DNA of 64,000 bases. Source: Campylobacterales bacterium. Lineage in GTDB: Bacteria; Campylobacterota; Campylobacteria; Campylobacterales; Sulfurimonadaceae. Shown piece after piece: positions 27,661-35,567 of this stretch. Positions within the stretch are counted from its first letter, which is position 1. Every line of letters begins with the position of its first letter. The position numbers and the translations under genes are program-made. The DNA lies in contig JAPLGP010000033.1 of assembly GCA_026390075.1 (NCBI GenBank), positions 1 through 64,000 of the forward strand, in the 5' to 3' direction. The notes below the pieces were generated by a model. The model searched no databases and was not told where the DNA came from. It saw nothing but the letters and a program-made list of their open reading frames with translations.

Positions 27661-28212
27661 TTATTCTCCCAACAGATTGATTTTTCGAAATTCACTCAAA
27701 TTAGGCGGAACACCATTTTTCATATTATATTCATCAATTTTTTTGTCACGCTCACCATTTACACACCACTCTCTAAGTTCTGAACGCTCACCTTTGTAGT
27801 TAAAATATGGCACACTCATCCCACAACTGTGTTCGACGCAGTAGATATAAAGTTTGATAAATCTTCTCACACCTTCAAAGTTCTGCTTTGGAAAAAGTTT
27901 TTGCGCTGCTTGATCACTTTTATCAATAAGTTCACCTTTGCAAAAAAGCCTTAAAATTCGTGGTTTACCTTCAAATGCACTAAACATAATAGTTACTTCA
28001 CCCTCAGCTTCTATATCTCGCGCCGTTCTATTGCCACTTCCAACATAGTCCATAAAAATAGCTTCATTGTCGCTTGTAACTCGAAAACAGTCATAACCTC
28101 TCGGGCTTAAATTTACCTCGCCACCATTACTCGCACTTGCTATGAAAAAAAGGTGCTGATTTTTAATAAATTCTTTATCAATTTGACTTAATTTTTCATA
28201 TCTTTGACCCAT
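27661..28212 (-). CDS. Pyridoxamine 5'-phosphate oxidase family protein
   Basis: 183 residues. 'FFIASASNGGEVNLSPRGYDCFRV' and 'IFMDYVGSGNRTARDIEAEGEVTIMFSAFEGKPRILRLFCKGE' match the PNPOx-like FMN-binding split-barrel family (MSMEG/DUF-type general oxidases). A bona fide PdxH is unlikely; the role is unknown. It overlaps the upstream isochorismatase gene by 17 bases, so is co-transcribed. Confidence 0.8.
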   Translation of the reverse strand: MGQRYEKLSQIDKEFIKNQHLFFIASASNGGEVNLSPRGYDCFRVTSDNEAIFMDYVGSGNRTARDIEAEGEVTIMFSAFEGKPRILRLFCKGELIDKSDQAAQKLFPKQNFEGVRRFIKLYIYCVEHSCGMSVPYFNYKGERSELREWCVNGERDKKIDEYNMKNGVPPNLSEFRKINLLGE

Positions 28213-28825
28213 TATTGTCTCCTACTTTCTCTATCCATTCTTGTGCACTTAACACATAACTAAATCGTGCTGCCTGATGTACCAAAATAGCTCTGTGAAG
28301 CTCCTCGGCACTTACTTTCCCTGCATTATTCTCAAAGCCGAGTGTTGCCGTAGCATCCGACATAAACTCCACATTATAACCCAAATGCATCGCGTACTTG
28401 GCAGTGGAATCACAGCAAAACTGTGTCATATAACCGCTGATGACTACCGTGTCAATCTCATTTTTTTCAAGCCACTCTTGCAAATCTGTACCGACAAATG
28501 CGCTTGGATAGTTCTTCTCCACATAAAGCTCTGGTTCTATATTTTTCACGCTCTCATGAAGTTTCCAGCCGTCTGTTCCTTTTAAAAATGCTGTTGCATT
28601 TTTGTTCAGCAGAGTATGTTGAATCATTACAACGGGAATGTCATGTAACTTTGCCGTCTCAATAAGAGATAAAATATTCGGCAGTGTGTTTTGCGGATAA
28701 CAGACAGGAAGCTTGCCCGTAAAATATTCGTTTTGCACATCTATCACAAACAGTGCGCGCTTTTTTATCTCTTTGCCCGTACCATCATAGCGACCTATAA
28801 AGACTGTCTCACACATATTTTTCAA
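28196..28825 (-). CDS. Isochorismatase-family cysteine hydrolase
   Basis: 209 residues. 'ALFVIDVQNEYFTG' (catalytic Asp), 'EKNYPSAFVGTDL' (Lys) and 'VVISGYMTQFCCDSTAKYAMHLGYNV' (Cys nucleophile) give the Asp-Lys-Cys triad. The family hydrolyses amides or enol ethers (nicotinamidase, isochorismatase, YcaC-like). The substrate is open. The frame may start at either of two ATGs three codons apart. It overlaps the AhpD-like gene by 17 bases. Confidence 0.82.
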   Translation of the reverse strand: MKNMCETVFIGRYDGTGKEIKKRALFVIDVQNEYFTGKLPVCYPQNTLPNILSLIETAKLHDIPVVMIQHTLLNKNATAFLKGTDGWKLHESVKNIEPELYVEKNYPSAFVGTDLQEWLEKNEIDTVVISGYMTQFCCDSTAKYAMHLGYNVEFMSDATATLGFENNAGKVSAEELHRAILVHQAARFSYVLSAQEWIEKVGDNNGSKI

Positions 28826-29342
28826 TCTTGAATGTATTAAAAATAATGTCGGTTGCGAGCATTCTTGTTGCGTGATTTACTGCATCTAAAATATCTTTGT
28901 CCTCCCACTGCATCTCACGAAGTGCATCCAAATCATCCGCATTTACGGCATGTGGATTTCGGATGGCTTTGATGGCAATTTTTAGCATCGCAATTTCTCT
29001 CTCGGACAGATTCGCTTTGTCTATATCTTGGCGCATTTCTTGGACTTGCTCGTACGTCCAGCCTGCCATATTGATAAGCATTGCCGTGTTAAAGTCTACG
29101 CAAAATTCACAATCTTCACCGCTAGAGACCAAAACACGAATGGCTGCAAGCAGAGGCATTGAAAGTGTCGAATGGCTCATATAGTATTTGATAAATTCCA
29201 TCTGCTGACGCAACAGCTCTGGGCTTACACTAAAAAGCTTTGCATTGTTTCCTATACTTCCTCTCATAGAGAGAATAATCTCATAAAGTTTTGCTAACTC
29301 ACCTGTTGCTTCTTCTAGTTCGTATGTTTTAATAAGTGGCAT
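28809..29342 (-). CDS. Carboxymuconolactone decarboxylase/AhpD-like protein
   Basis: 177 residues with the all-helical AhpD-like fold and redox motif CxxC in 'SSGEDCEFCVDFNTAMLI'. These proteins act as alkylhydroperoxidase-like or thiol oxidoreductase enzymes. It is the first gene of the operon divergent from the TetR regulator, and a palindromic operator starts 23 bases upstream of its ATG. This suggests a stress- or electrophile-inducible detoxification operon. Confidence 0.82.
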   Translation of the reverse strand: MPLIKTYELEEATGELAKLYEIILSMRGSIGNNAKLFSVSPELLRQQMEFIKYYMSHSTLSMPLLAAIRVLVSSGEDCEFCVDFNTAMLINMAGWTYEQVQEMRQDIDKANLSEREIAMLKIAIKAIRNPHAVNADDLDALREMQWEDKDILDAVNHATRMLATDIIFNTFKIEKYV

Positions 29343-29364
29343 GAAATTTCCTTAGATTTACAAG

Positions 29365-29380
29365 TTGACTGCTCGGTCAA
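29365..29380. promoter_or_regulatory. Palindromic operator 1 (TetR-type)
   Basis: TTGACTGCTCGGTCAA, arms TTGAC/GTCAA around six bases, close to the AhpD-like gene start. It shares its arms, length and spacing with the second site 34 bases away. It is probably bound by the divergently encoded TetR protein. Confidence 0.7.
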
Positions 29381-29398
29381 GTAGAATAATAATATAAT

Positions 29399-29414
29399 TT
29401 GACCAATTAGTCAA
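29399..29414. promoter_or_regulatory. Palindromic operator 2 (TetR-type)
   Basis: TTGACCAATTAGTCAA, a second copy of the same 16-base palindrome design, 24 bases before the tetR ATG. It is placed to allow autorepression of the regulator together with control of the leftward operon. Confidence 0.7.
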
Positions 29415-29438
29415 GTGCAATATGCTATAATTTTAATT

Positions 29439-30014
29439 ATGAAAGAAACGACAAGACAAAAACTTATAGACGCAGCATTTGAAGAGATATACTCTTACGG
29501 TTACCAAGGTTCAGCCTTGGCTGATATTTTGAAAAAAGCAGGTGTTCACAAAGGCTCGATGTATCACTACTTCGGCAATAAAAAAGAGATGTCGCTAATA
29601 GCGATACAAGAAAAAATATCTGCTAGAAATTTTGCAAAATATAATAAAATACTTGAACTCAATAGTGGATATTTAGAAGAACTTATAAAGAGTATCAAAG
29701 ATACGACTCAAAGAGATTTCAAACGCGGATGTCCCATAGCGAACATCGTACAGGAGATGTCCAATCTTGATGAAGATTTTAACAATACTATGAAATCAAT
29801 TTATGAAGAGTTTAGAAGATACGTAAGAAATATTCTTGACCTAGCTATTGAGACAAAAGAGATGAAAACCTGTGACACGAAAAAAATGGCACTTTTTATC
29901 ACTTCTACATTGGAAGGGGCAATTTTATCTGCAAAAGCAAGTGGAAATGCTCAAGATTATATTGATACGATAGAAGTACTTGAAAGCTATTTAAGAAAAT
30001 TTATAAATGACTAA
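29439..30014 (+). CDS. TetR/AcrR family transcriptional regulator
   Basis: 191 residues from the ATG at 29439 (MKETTRQKLID); the frame opens 8 codons earlier, inside the region after operator 2. The N-terminal HTH is 'AAFEEIYSYGYQGSALADILKKAGVHKGSMYHYFGNKKEM'. The C-terminal ligand domain has 'FKRGCPIANIVQEMS' with a Cys, seen in TetR proteins that sense quinones or electrophiles. It is divergent from the AhpD-like operon and most likely its repressor. Confidence 0.88.
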   Translation: MKETTRQKLIDAAFEEIYSYGYQGSALADILKKAGVHKGSMYHYFGNKKEMSLIAIQEKISARNFAKYNKILELNSGYLEELIKSIKDTTQRDFKRGCPIANIVQEMSNLDEDFNNTMKSIYEEFRRYVRNILDLAIETKEMKTCDTKKMALFITSTLEGAILSAKASGNAQDYIDTIEVLESYLRKFIND

Positions 30015-30071
30015 TTATTTTTAAAATACTCTAAAACAACTCTTGATAAAACAGAGCAGCATCCTCACGCC

Positions 30072-31145
30072 TTATTTCAGTAAAAATTCACTTCTTACTT
30101 TTTCTTCTCCATTGATGAGAATGGAAATATAATGTTTCCCAACATAATGCTTTCGTGTTGTCATATTTTTAAAACTCTGTTTTTTTAAAAAATTTTTTGA
30201 CAATGATTTTATCTCATTTTGACTTACCATAAAAACTTTTTTATTATGATTTTTATTCGACTTGAAGTACTCTATCAAGTATTCAACCCTTACATTGCCG
30301 ATTGCCTCTTTCGCTCTGAGTTCAAATGAAAAGGTAAGCACATCGTCTAAATTTACTACTTCATCATGTCTGAAATTTATAATATCCACATGCTCTGATT
30401 TTCCAAAATTAAAAAGTTTCAAGATAGTTTTGTTCCCTTGTTTTAGCAAAGTTCGAGAGCCATGTTTGCAAATCCAATCCAACTCTTTTGATACACCAAG
30501 ATTATTTTTGACAAATTCCTGCACCAAAACAGGGTTGTCTTTTGAAATATCATTAAGATTATTTGCTACCGATTTTCTAACATAAAGGCTTGTGTCATTT
30601 TTCAAAAGCTCTATTATCTCAAATACTTTTGAAGGATTTTTTTTAAACTTTACCAGTGCAACAGCCCAAGGAAGTTTCGGACGACACCCCTCAGATGCAA
30701 GTCTTCGCAGATGTTCATTTTGACTTTTTGCCCAAATTTTCATTTGAAACATAGTCTGTTCTTCATATTTTAAAATAAATTGTCGCACAGCAAATTCACT
30801 GCTCGATTCAATGGTAAAAACTTCCAAAGCACACATCGAGTTTTCAAAATCATTAAGTCCAAACACTTCCACAAAATCCTGAAAAAACATCGCTTCAAAG
30901 GAGTGAAAATCTTTTGAAATAGATTTGAGTACAGCTAGTTGTTCTTCATACGCAAAGGGTAAAAATTCGCCCAATTTTAGGGCAATATGTCGCATCCGCC
31001 CTTTAAGCTCCAACTGATTCCACATGCCAAAAAAGATAGAATGCATAAAATTTTCATCATCAAAACTTTCATAGTTCTCTTTTATTTTAAGAGCTAAATT
31101 TTGTATATACTCTTTTGTATAAACATTTTTCAGTAATTCTGCCAT
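30072..31145 (-). CDS. DNA alkylation repair protein (AlkD/HEAT-like)
   Basis: 357 residues from the ATG at 31145 (MAELLKNVYTKEY). The start 10 codons upstream lies inside anmK and is less likely. HEAT-like repeats with 'LRRLASEGCRPKLPWAVALVKFKKNPSKVFEIIELLKNDTSLYVRKSVANNLNDISKDNP' match the AlkC/AlkD group of 3-methyladenine glycosylase-like proteins. It follows anmK by 13 bases. The association with cell-wall recycling genes is probably positional. Confidence 0.8.
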   Translation of the reverse strand: MAELLKNVYTKEYIQNLALKIKENYESFDDENFMHSIFFGMWNQLELKGRMRHIALKLGEFLPFAYEEQLAVLKSISKDFHSFEAMFFQDFVEVFGLNDFENSMCALEVFTIESSSEFAVRQFILKYEEQTMFQMKIWAKSQNEHLRRLASEGCRPKLPWAVALVKFKKNPSKVFEIIELLKNDTSLYVRKSVANNLNDISKDNPVLVQEFVKNNLGVSKELDWICKHGSRTLLKQGNKTILKLFNFGKSEHVDIINFRHDEVVNLDDVLTFSFELRAKEAIGNVRVEYLIEYFKSNKNHNKKVFMVSQNEIKSLSKNFLKKQSFKNMTTRKHYVGKHYISILINGEEKVRSEFLLK

Positions 31146-31158
31146 CAAAAATCCTCTA

Positions 31159-32241
31159 TCAGAGATACACTCCACCCAAAACTGAATTTTCCCTAGCTCC
31201 TGTCACAGAACTTAGTTCCACTTTTTCATTATGCACTCTTTTATACGCCAACCATGCAAATGCCATGGCTTCTAGGAAGTCGCTGCTTACTCCGTAGTCA
31301 TCACTTTTTGCCACTTCTATTTTGCAAAGTTCTTGTAACCTTTGCATCAAAAAGCTGTTTTTTGCTCCGCCGCCGCAGACTAAAAGTAAATCTGTTGGAG
31401 TGTTTAAAACTTCATTTGCGATACTTTTTGCGGTAAGTTCTAGGAGTGTTCTTTGGATATCTTCTTCTTTTATAGTTTGAAAAATTGGTAAATGTGATGC
31501 GAGCCAAGTTGCGTTGAAATACTCTCGTCCTGTACTTTTTGGAGGCAGTTTTTGGAAATACTCATCACTCAAAAAACTTTTTAAAAGTGTTTCATTCACA
31601 TTTCCACATGCCGCAAATTTTCCATCTTTGTCAAAGGATAGATTTTTACACTCTTGAATCCAATAATCCATCAAAACATTGCCCACACCCGTATCGAAGC
31701 CACGAAGTTTGCCCTCTAAAAATGTGATATTTGCCATTCCACCGATGTTTACGACTGCTGTTTTTCGTCCTAATGAGCCAAAAACTTCTTTGTGAAATGC
31801 AGGGGCAAAAGGTGCACCCTGACCGCCAAGTGCGACATCTTTGCGTCTAAAGTCACACACCACACTGATATTTGTTTTAGCTGTGATGGCATGTGGATTG
31901 CCAAGTTGCATCGAAAAAGGGAAGTCGCCATTTGGTTGATGCCAAAGTGTTTGACCGTGAAGTCCTATCGCGGTAATATCTTTTGGATTTATATTTTTTT
32001 CTTCTATAAAAGTTTGAATAACTCGTGCGTAGAGTTCACCCAAGCGAGTATCAAGACGACCTATAAATTCAAGTGTTATGGGTGTGTTGATTGCATGTAA
32101 AATATCTTTTTTGAGCTCTTTTTCAAAGAGATATTCTAACGAGAAAAGGAGTTTACAACTCTTTGAATCTATCTCACAAAGTACAACATCCACGCCATCA
32201 AGACTCGTTCCGCTCATCACACCAATGTAGAGTTCAGACAT
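31159..32241 (-). CDS. anmK: Anhydro-N-acetylmuramic acid kinase AnmK
   Basis: 360 residues. 'YIGVMSGTSLDGVDVVLCEID' at the N terminus, 'HGQTLWHQP', 'VNIGGMANITFLEG', 'GFDTGVGNVLMD' and 'LLVCGGGAKNSFLM' are AnmK signatures. It cleaves the 1,6-anhydro bond and phosphorylates to MurNAc-6-P. It overlaps the symporter gene by 8 bases and lies in an operon with nagZ, which makes its substrate. Two GGCATGTGG copies are inside. Confidence 0.93.
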   Translation of the reverse strand: MSELYIGVMSGTSLDGVDVVLCEIDSKSCKLLFSLEYLFEKELKKDILHAINTPITLEFIGRLDTRLGELYARVIQTFIEEKNINPKDITAIGLHGQTLWHQPNGDFPFSMQLGNPHAITAKTNISVVCDFRRKDVALGGQGAPFAPAFHKEVFGSLGRKTAVVNIGGMANITFLEGKLRGFDTGVGNVLMDYWIQECKNLSFDKDGKFAACGNVNETLLKSFLSDEYFQKLPPKSTGREYFNATWLASHLPIFQTIKEEDIQRTLLELTAKSIANEVLNTPTDLLLVCGGGAKNSFLMQRLQELCKIEVAKSDDYGVSSDFLEAMAFAWLAYKRVHNEKVELSSVTGARENSVLGGVYL

Positions 32242-33703
32242 CTTTTGCTCGCAACTGCATCACGCCAAATGCGACAACCGTGCCGATAACCATCTGCCAT
32301 GCGAAGTCTATGTTTATCCCAAATATATAGGGCTGAAGAGCAAGTACACTCAAGAATCCAGCGGACAGAGCAAAGGGAACCGTTTTAGCATTGCCACGCT
32401 TTGTGAAAATAGCTGAGAAGTAAACACCCAAAAGCCCTGTGTAGGCAAATGCCATCACTCCAAGAGCAAAACTGATGAGGGAAAGGTCACTGTATCTCTG
32501 CCAAAAGTAACTCACCATCGCCATGAGCGAAAGAGCAAGAGCGAAAAAAAGCACCGCAACTCTTGAAGCTCTCACAAAATGCATCTCTTCCACAACTTTA
32601 GATTTTAACTTCCACGGTTTGTAAATATCTTCAACCGCAACCGAAGCCATCGCCCCCAAAACAGAGTTCGTGCTTGAGAGCGTCACTGCAATCGCTCCCA
32701 CTGTAACAATCGCACGCAATCCATCGGGCATTTCATTTAAAATATAGTACATAAAAATGGTTATTTTTTCGCCCTCAAAGTTTTGGTTCACTCCGCCTTG
32801 AAGATAAAAAAGATAGAGCAAAACTCCAATGGTTAAAAAGACAAGAACAACGGGAATTGTAAGTAAAATGGAGAGAATGAGCGACTTCGCCGCCTCTTTT
32901 TTATCTTTACAACACAAAACTCTTTGTGTCATATCTTGGTCAAGCCCAAATGCGGCGATGTTAAGAAGTAACCAGCCACTTAAAAGCCCAAAAATATTGA
33001 ACTTTCCATCGAAGGAAGTGTCGATAAATCCCAGTTTATTATGCTCTTGGAGCGTAGCTAAAATATCCACATGCTCTAAAGAATTAAAGAGAAATAGCAT
33101 CACAGCAATCGCCGCTCCGATGTACACGATGCCTTGAATGACATCACTAAAAATGATAGATTTTATCCCACCGAAGTAAGTGTAACCCAAAGAACCAAGC
33201 ATTAAGATAATGATAGAAAAAGCCACATGCCCAAAGAGTATATCCCCAAAAAGTATCATGCTAATAGCGATAGAACCGATGTAAAGCCTCGCTCCACTCG
33301 CCAAAATGCGTCCCACCAAAAACATAACTCCAGCCTGTTTTTTTGCACTCTCACCGTAGCGTATTTGCAAAAGTTCATAAACCGTTACGGCTTTCATCTC
33401 ATAAAATCTTGGCACAAGCACAAATGCGACAAAAATAACAGCAAATAAACCTGAAAAGTAGAAGCCTATGAAAGTGAAATCATGAGCGTAAGAGTACTCA
33501 GGAACACCCAAAAAAGTTGCAGCGGACTGAGAAGTTGTCAGCACTGAAATAGCAACCGCTAACATCGGCATAGAGTTTGAGCCTAGAAAATAGTCCCTTG
33601 TAGAGGTAATTTTCGTGCGACTTAAAATCGTAGAGGAGACACCAAGAAGTAAAAAGTAAGCGACAAAAATGACCCAGTCAAGAGATGAAAAGGCACTATT
33701 CAT
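32234..33703 (-). CDS. Sodium:solute symporter (SSS family)
   Basis: 489 residues with about 13 membrane segments. 'RDYFLGSNSMPMLAVAISVLTTSQSAATFLGVPEYSY' is the SSS (SLC5-like) N-terminal pattern, and 'GLDQDMTQRVLCCKDKKEA' is also typical. It sits between nagZ and anmK with overlapping ends (4 and 8 bases). A likely cargo is therefore a cell-wall sugar such as GlcNAc-anhMurNAc, anhMurNAc or GlcNAc. This is inferred from context only. No AmpG permease is present in this operon. Confidence 0.83.
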   Translation of the reverse strand: MNSAFSSLDWVIFVAYFLLLGVSSTILSRTKITSTRDYFLGSNSMPMLAVAISVLTTSQSAATFLGVPEYSYAHDFTFIGFYFSGLFAVIFVAFVLVPRFYEMKAVTVYELLQIRYGESAKKQAGVMFLVGRILASGARLYIGSIAISMILFGDILFGHVAFSIIILMLGSLGYTYFGGIKSIIFSDVIQGIVYIGAAIAVMLFLFNSLEHVDILATLQEHNKLGFIDTSFDGKFNIFGLLSGWLLLNIAAFGLDQDMTQRVLCCKDKKEAAKSLILSILLTIPVVLVFLTIGVLLYLFYLQGGVNQNFEGEKITIFMYYILNEMPDGLRAIVTVGAIAVTLSSTNSVLGAMASVAVEDIYKPWKLKSKVVEEMHFVRASRVAVLFFALALSLMAMVSYFWQRYSDLSLISFALGVMAFAYTGLLGVYFSAIFTKRGNAKTVPFALSAGFLSVLALQPYIFGINIDFAWQMVIGTVVAFGVMQLRAKDV

Positions 33704-34800
33704 AGACTCATCTTCTTTTGAAGCAACTCAATTCGTTTGTTTGATTCTAAAATTCTGGCATGTGGAATTGCACCATTTTTTACCTGTGTATAAATTGTCT
33801 CAACAAGTGCATCCAAATCTTGAGAGCCAAGTTGATTTCCAAAAAGAAGCATGTCCACACCCGCATTTATCGCCAGTGTTACCGTCTCTTTGAGAGAAAA
33901 ATTTTCTGAGATTGCTTTCATTTGCAAATCGTCACTCACGATAACACCGCTATATTTCATCTCTTGACGCAGAAGTTTTGTATTGACATTGTAAGAGAGT
34001 GTTGCTGGGTATTTTTCATCTAAATGCGAGTTAAAAACATGTGCCGTCATTATCATTTCCACATGCCCAAAGCTAATGAGTGTTTGGTAAGGCTCTAACT
34101 CTTTTTTACTCCATGTCTCAGTCACATCTACAAAACCTTGATGTGAATCACCAAGTGATGAGCCATGCCCTGGGAAGTGTTTTAGGACACTCACAACACC
34201 CTCTTTTTTTTGGGCTTCTATGAGAATTTTTGCGTAGTTACTCACTTGCTCACTTGTGCTTCCATAGGAGCGTTCAAGCCCGACTATAACGCTGTTTTTT
34301 GGATTCAGTGCTAAGTCCACAACGGGAGCAAAGTTACAGTTTATACCATTTTCTCGTATCATCTTTGCCATTATTTCATAAGTTTCTTTGGCATGTGGAA
34401 TGCCTTGCTCAGAAATGTTTTTCGCCGATGGAATTTCGCTAAATCCATAGGAAGGTTTGAGTCGTGCTACTTTTCCGCCCTCTTGGTCGATGGAGATAAA
34501 AAGCGGTTTTTTTGCGAATGATTTTAACTTAGTTGTGAGTTCTTTAAGCTGTTCTGGTGAACTAATATTTTTCGTTTTGTTTCTATCGTTATAAAAACGG
34601 TCAAACAAAATTACTCCGCCGAGCTCATACTTTTGTATTTGTTGCACTATTTTTGAATTTTCATCAATTTTTTCATCATCAAAACCGACAATGAGCATGT
34701 GACCTATCATTTTTTTAAGGTTTTCATCTTTTGATGAGATGGCATCTGCACCGAGAAAATGGGCATCAAGAAGAAGTAAAAAGAGTAAAATAAATTTCAC
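33700..34800 (-). CDS. nagZ: Beta-N-acetylhexosaminidase, glycoside hydrolase family 3 (NagZ-like)
   Basis: 366 residues. It has an N-terminal signal-like segment ('KFILLFLLLLDAHFLG'), 'FISIDQEGGKVARLKP', the GH3 NagZ motif 'VLKHFPGHGSSLGDSHQG' (catalytic His/Asp pair) and 'VSDDLQMKAI'. NagZ removes GlcNAc from GlcNAc-anhMurNAc. The apparent signal peptide would place it in the periplasm, unlike the cytoplasmic NagZ of E. coli. That would make anhMurNAc itself the imported sugar and fits the linked symporter and AnmK. Confidence 0.88.
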   Translation of the reverse strand: MKFILLFLLLLDAHFLGADAISSKDENLKKMIGHMLIVGFDDEKIDENSKIVQQIQKYELGGVILFDRFYNDRNKTKNISSPEQLKELTTKLKSFAKKPLFISIDQEGGKVARLKPSYGFSEIPSAKNISEQGIPHAKETYEIMAKMIRENGINCNFAPVVDLALNPKNSVIVGLERSYGSTSEQVSNYAKILIEAQKKEGVVSVLKHFPGHGSSLGDSHQGFVDVTETWSKKELEPYQTLISFGHVEMIMTAHVFNSHLDEKYPATLSYNVNTKLLRQEMKYSGVIVSDDLQMKAISENFSLKETVTLAINAGVDMLLFGNQLGSQDLDALVETIYTQVKNGAIPHARILESNKRIELLQKKMSL

Positions 34801-35351
34801 AAGGAAACCTTTGTTTGAATTAAAGAGTTTATAACATCTATTGCATTAAAAATCAGCGATTTTGTCCCCTCTTTTGTCACTTTTTCTGGCTCAAAATGGT
34901 CGGAAACAACTTTAAAAATAAAAATATTTTTAATAGCTGGAGAGTGAATCACAGCCTCATAAAAGCCAAAAGATTCCATGTCAACTATCTCGTATTTTGC
35001 TTCTTTTTGCTCTTCGTCACGGCATGTGAGAATTGCTGGAAGCTCTTGATGGAGTAAATAAATTTTGTTTTCATACTCAATTGCACCGATTTCTATGAGG
35101 GAGCCAATTTTGTATTTTTTATCCGCTCCACAGATACCGACATTGATATAAATATCCTCATCGGTTATGTCGAAATGGTTGATTAAAGTTTGTGTAGCAA
35201 ACATCGCATTTTTCACACCTAAACCGCTGATAATAAGTATTATATTTTTACTTATAAATGTAGTAAAAGTACCCAAACTACTTTTTTGAAGTTTATATTT
35301 TTCTACGAAAGCCTGAGCCTCAGGTTTGAGAGCGACTACTATGTATGTCAT
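34797..35351 (-). CDS. Nucleoside phosphorylase-like protein (MTA/SAH nucleosidase-type)
   Basis: 184 residues, shorter than the usual ~230. 'MTYIVVALKPEAQAFVEKYKL', 'LIISGLGVKNAMFATQTLI', 'INVGICGADKKYKIGSL' and 'EIVDMESFGFYEAV' (purine/ribose-binding ME motif) place it in the PNP/UDP phosphorylase superfamily. It overlaps nagZ by 4 bases as first gene of the recycling operon. The substrate is not clear. Confidence 0.75.
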   Translation of the reverse strand: MTYIVVALKPEAQAFVEKYKLQKSSLGTFTTFISKNIILIISGLGVKNAMFATQTLINHFDITDEDIYINVGICGADKKYKIGSLIEIGAIEYENKIYLLHQELPAILTCRDEEQKEAKYEIVDMESFGFYEAVIHSPAIKNIFIFKVVSDHFEPEKVTKEGTKSLIFNAIDVINSLIQTKVSL

Positions 35352-35567
35352 AGATACAACTTTTTTTAAGTACTAAAGCAACTACCATTCCTAGCTTACT
35401 CTAAAAGAAATAGCTAAATTATTTAAACTTTTTCTATTTAATTATTTGCTTATTTATTTCTAAAGCATTAAAAGTTATAATAAGACCAATTAAAGACATT
35501 TTCGATACTTTCAAAGAGTTTTTAAATATTGTCTTAATCATAAAATATTACTTGGATACCAATAAAG

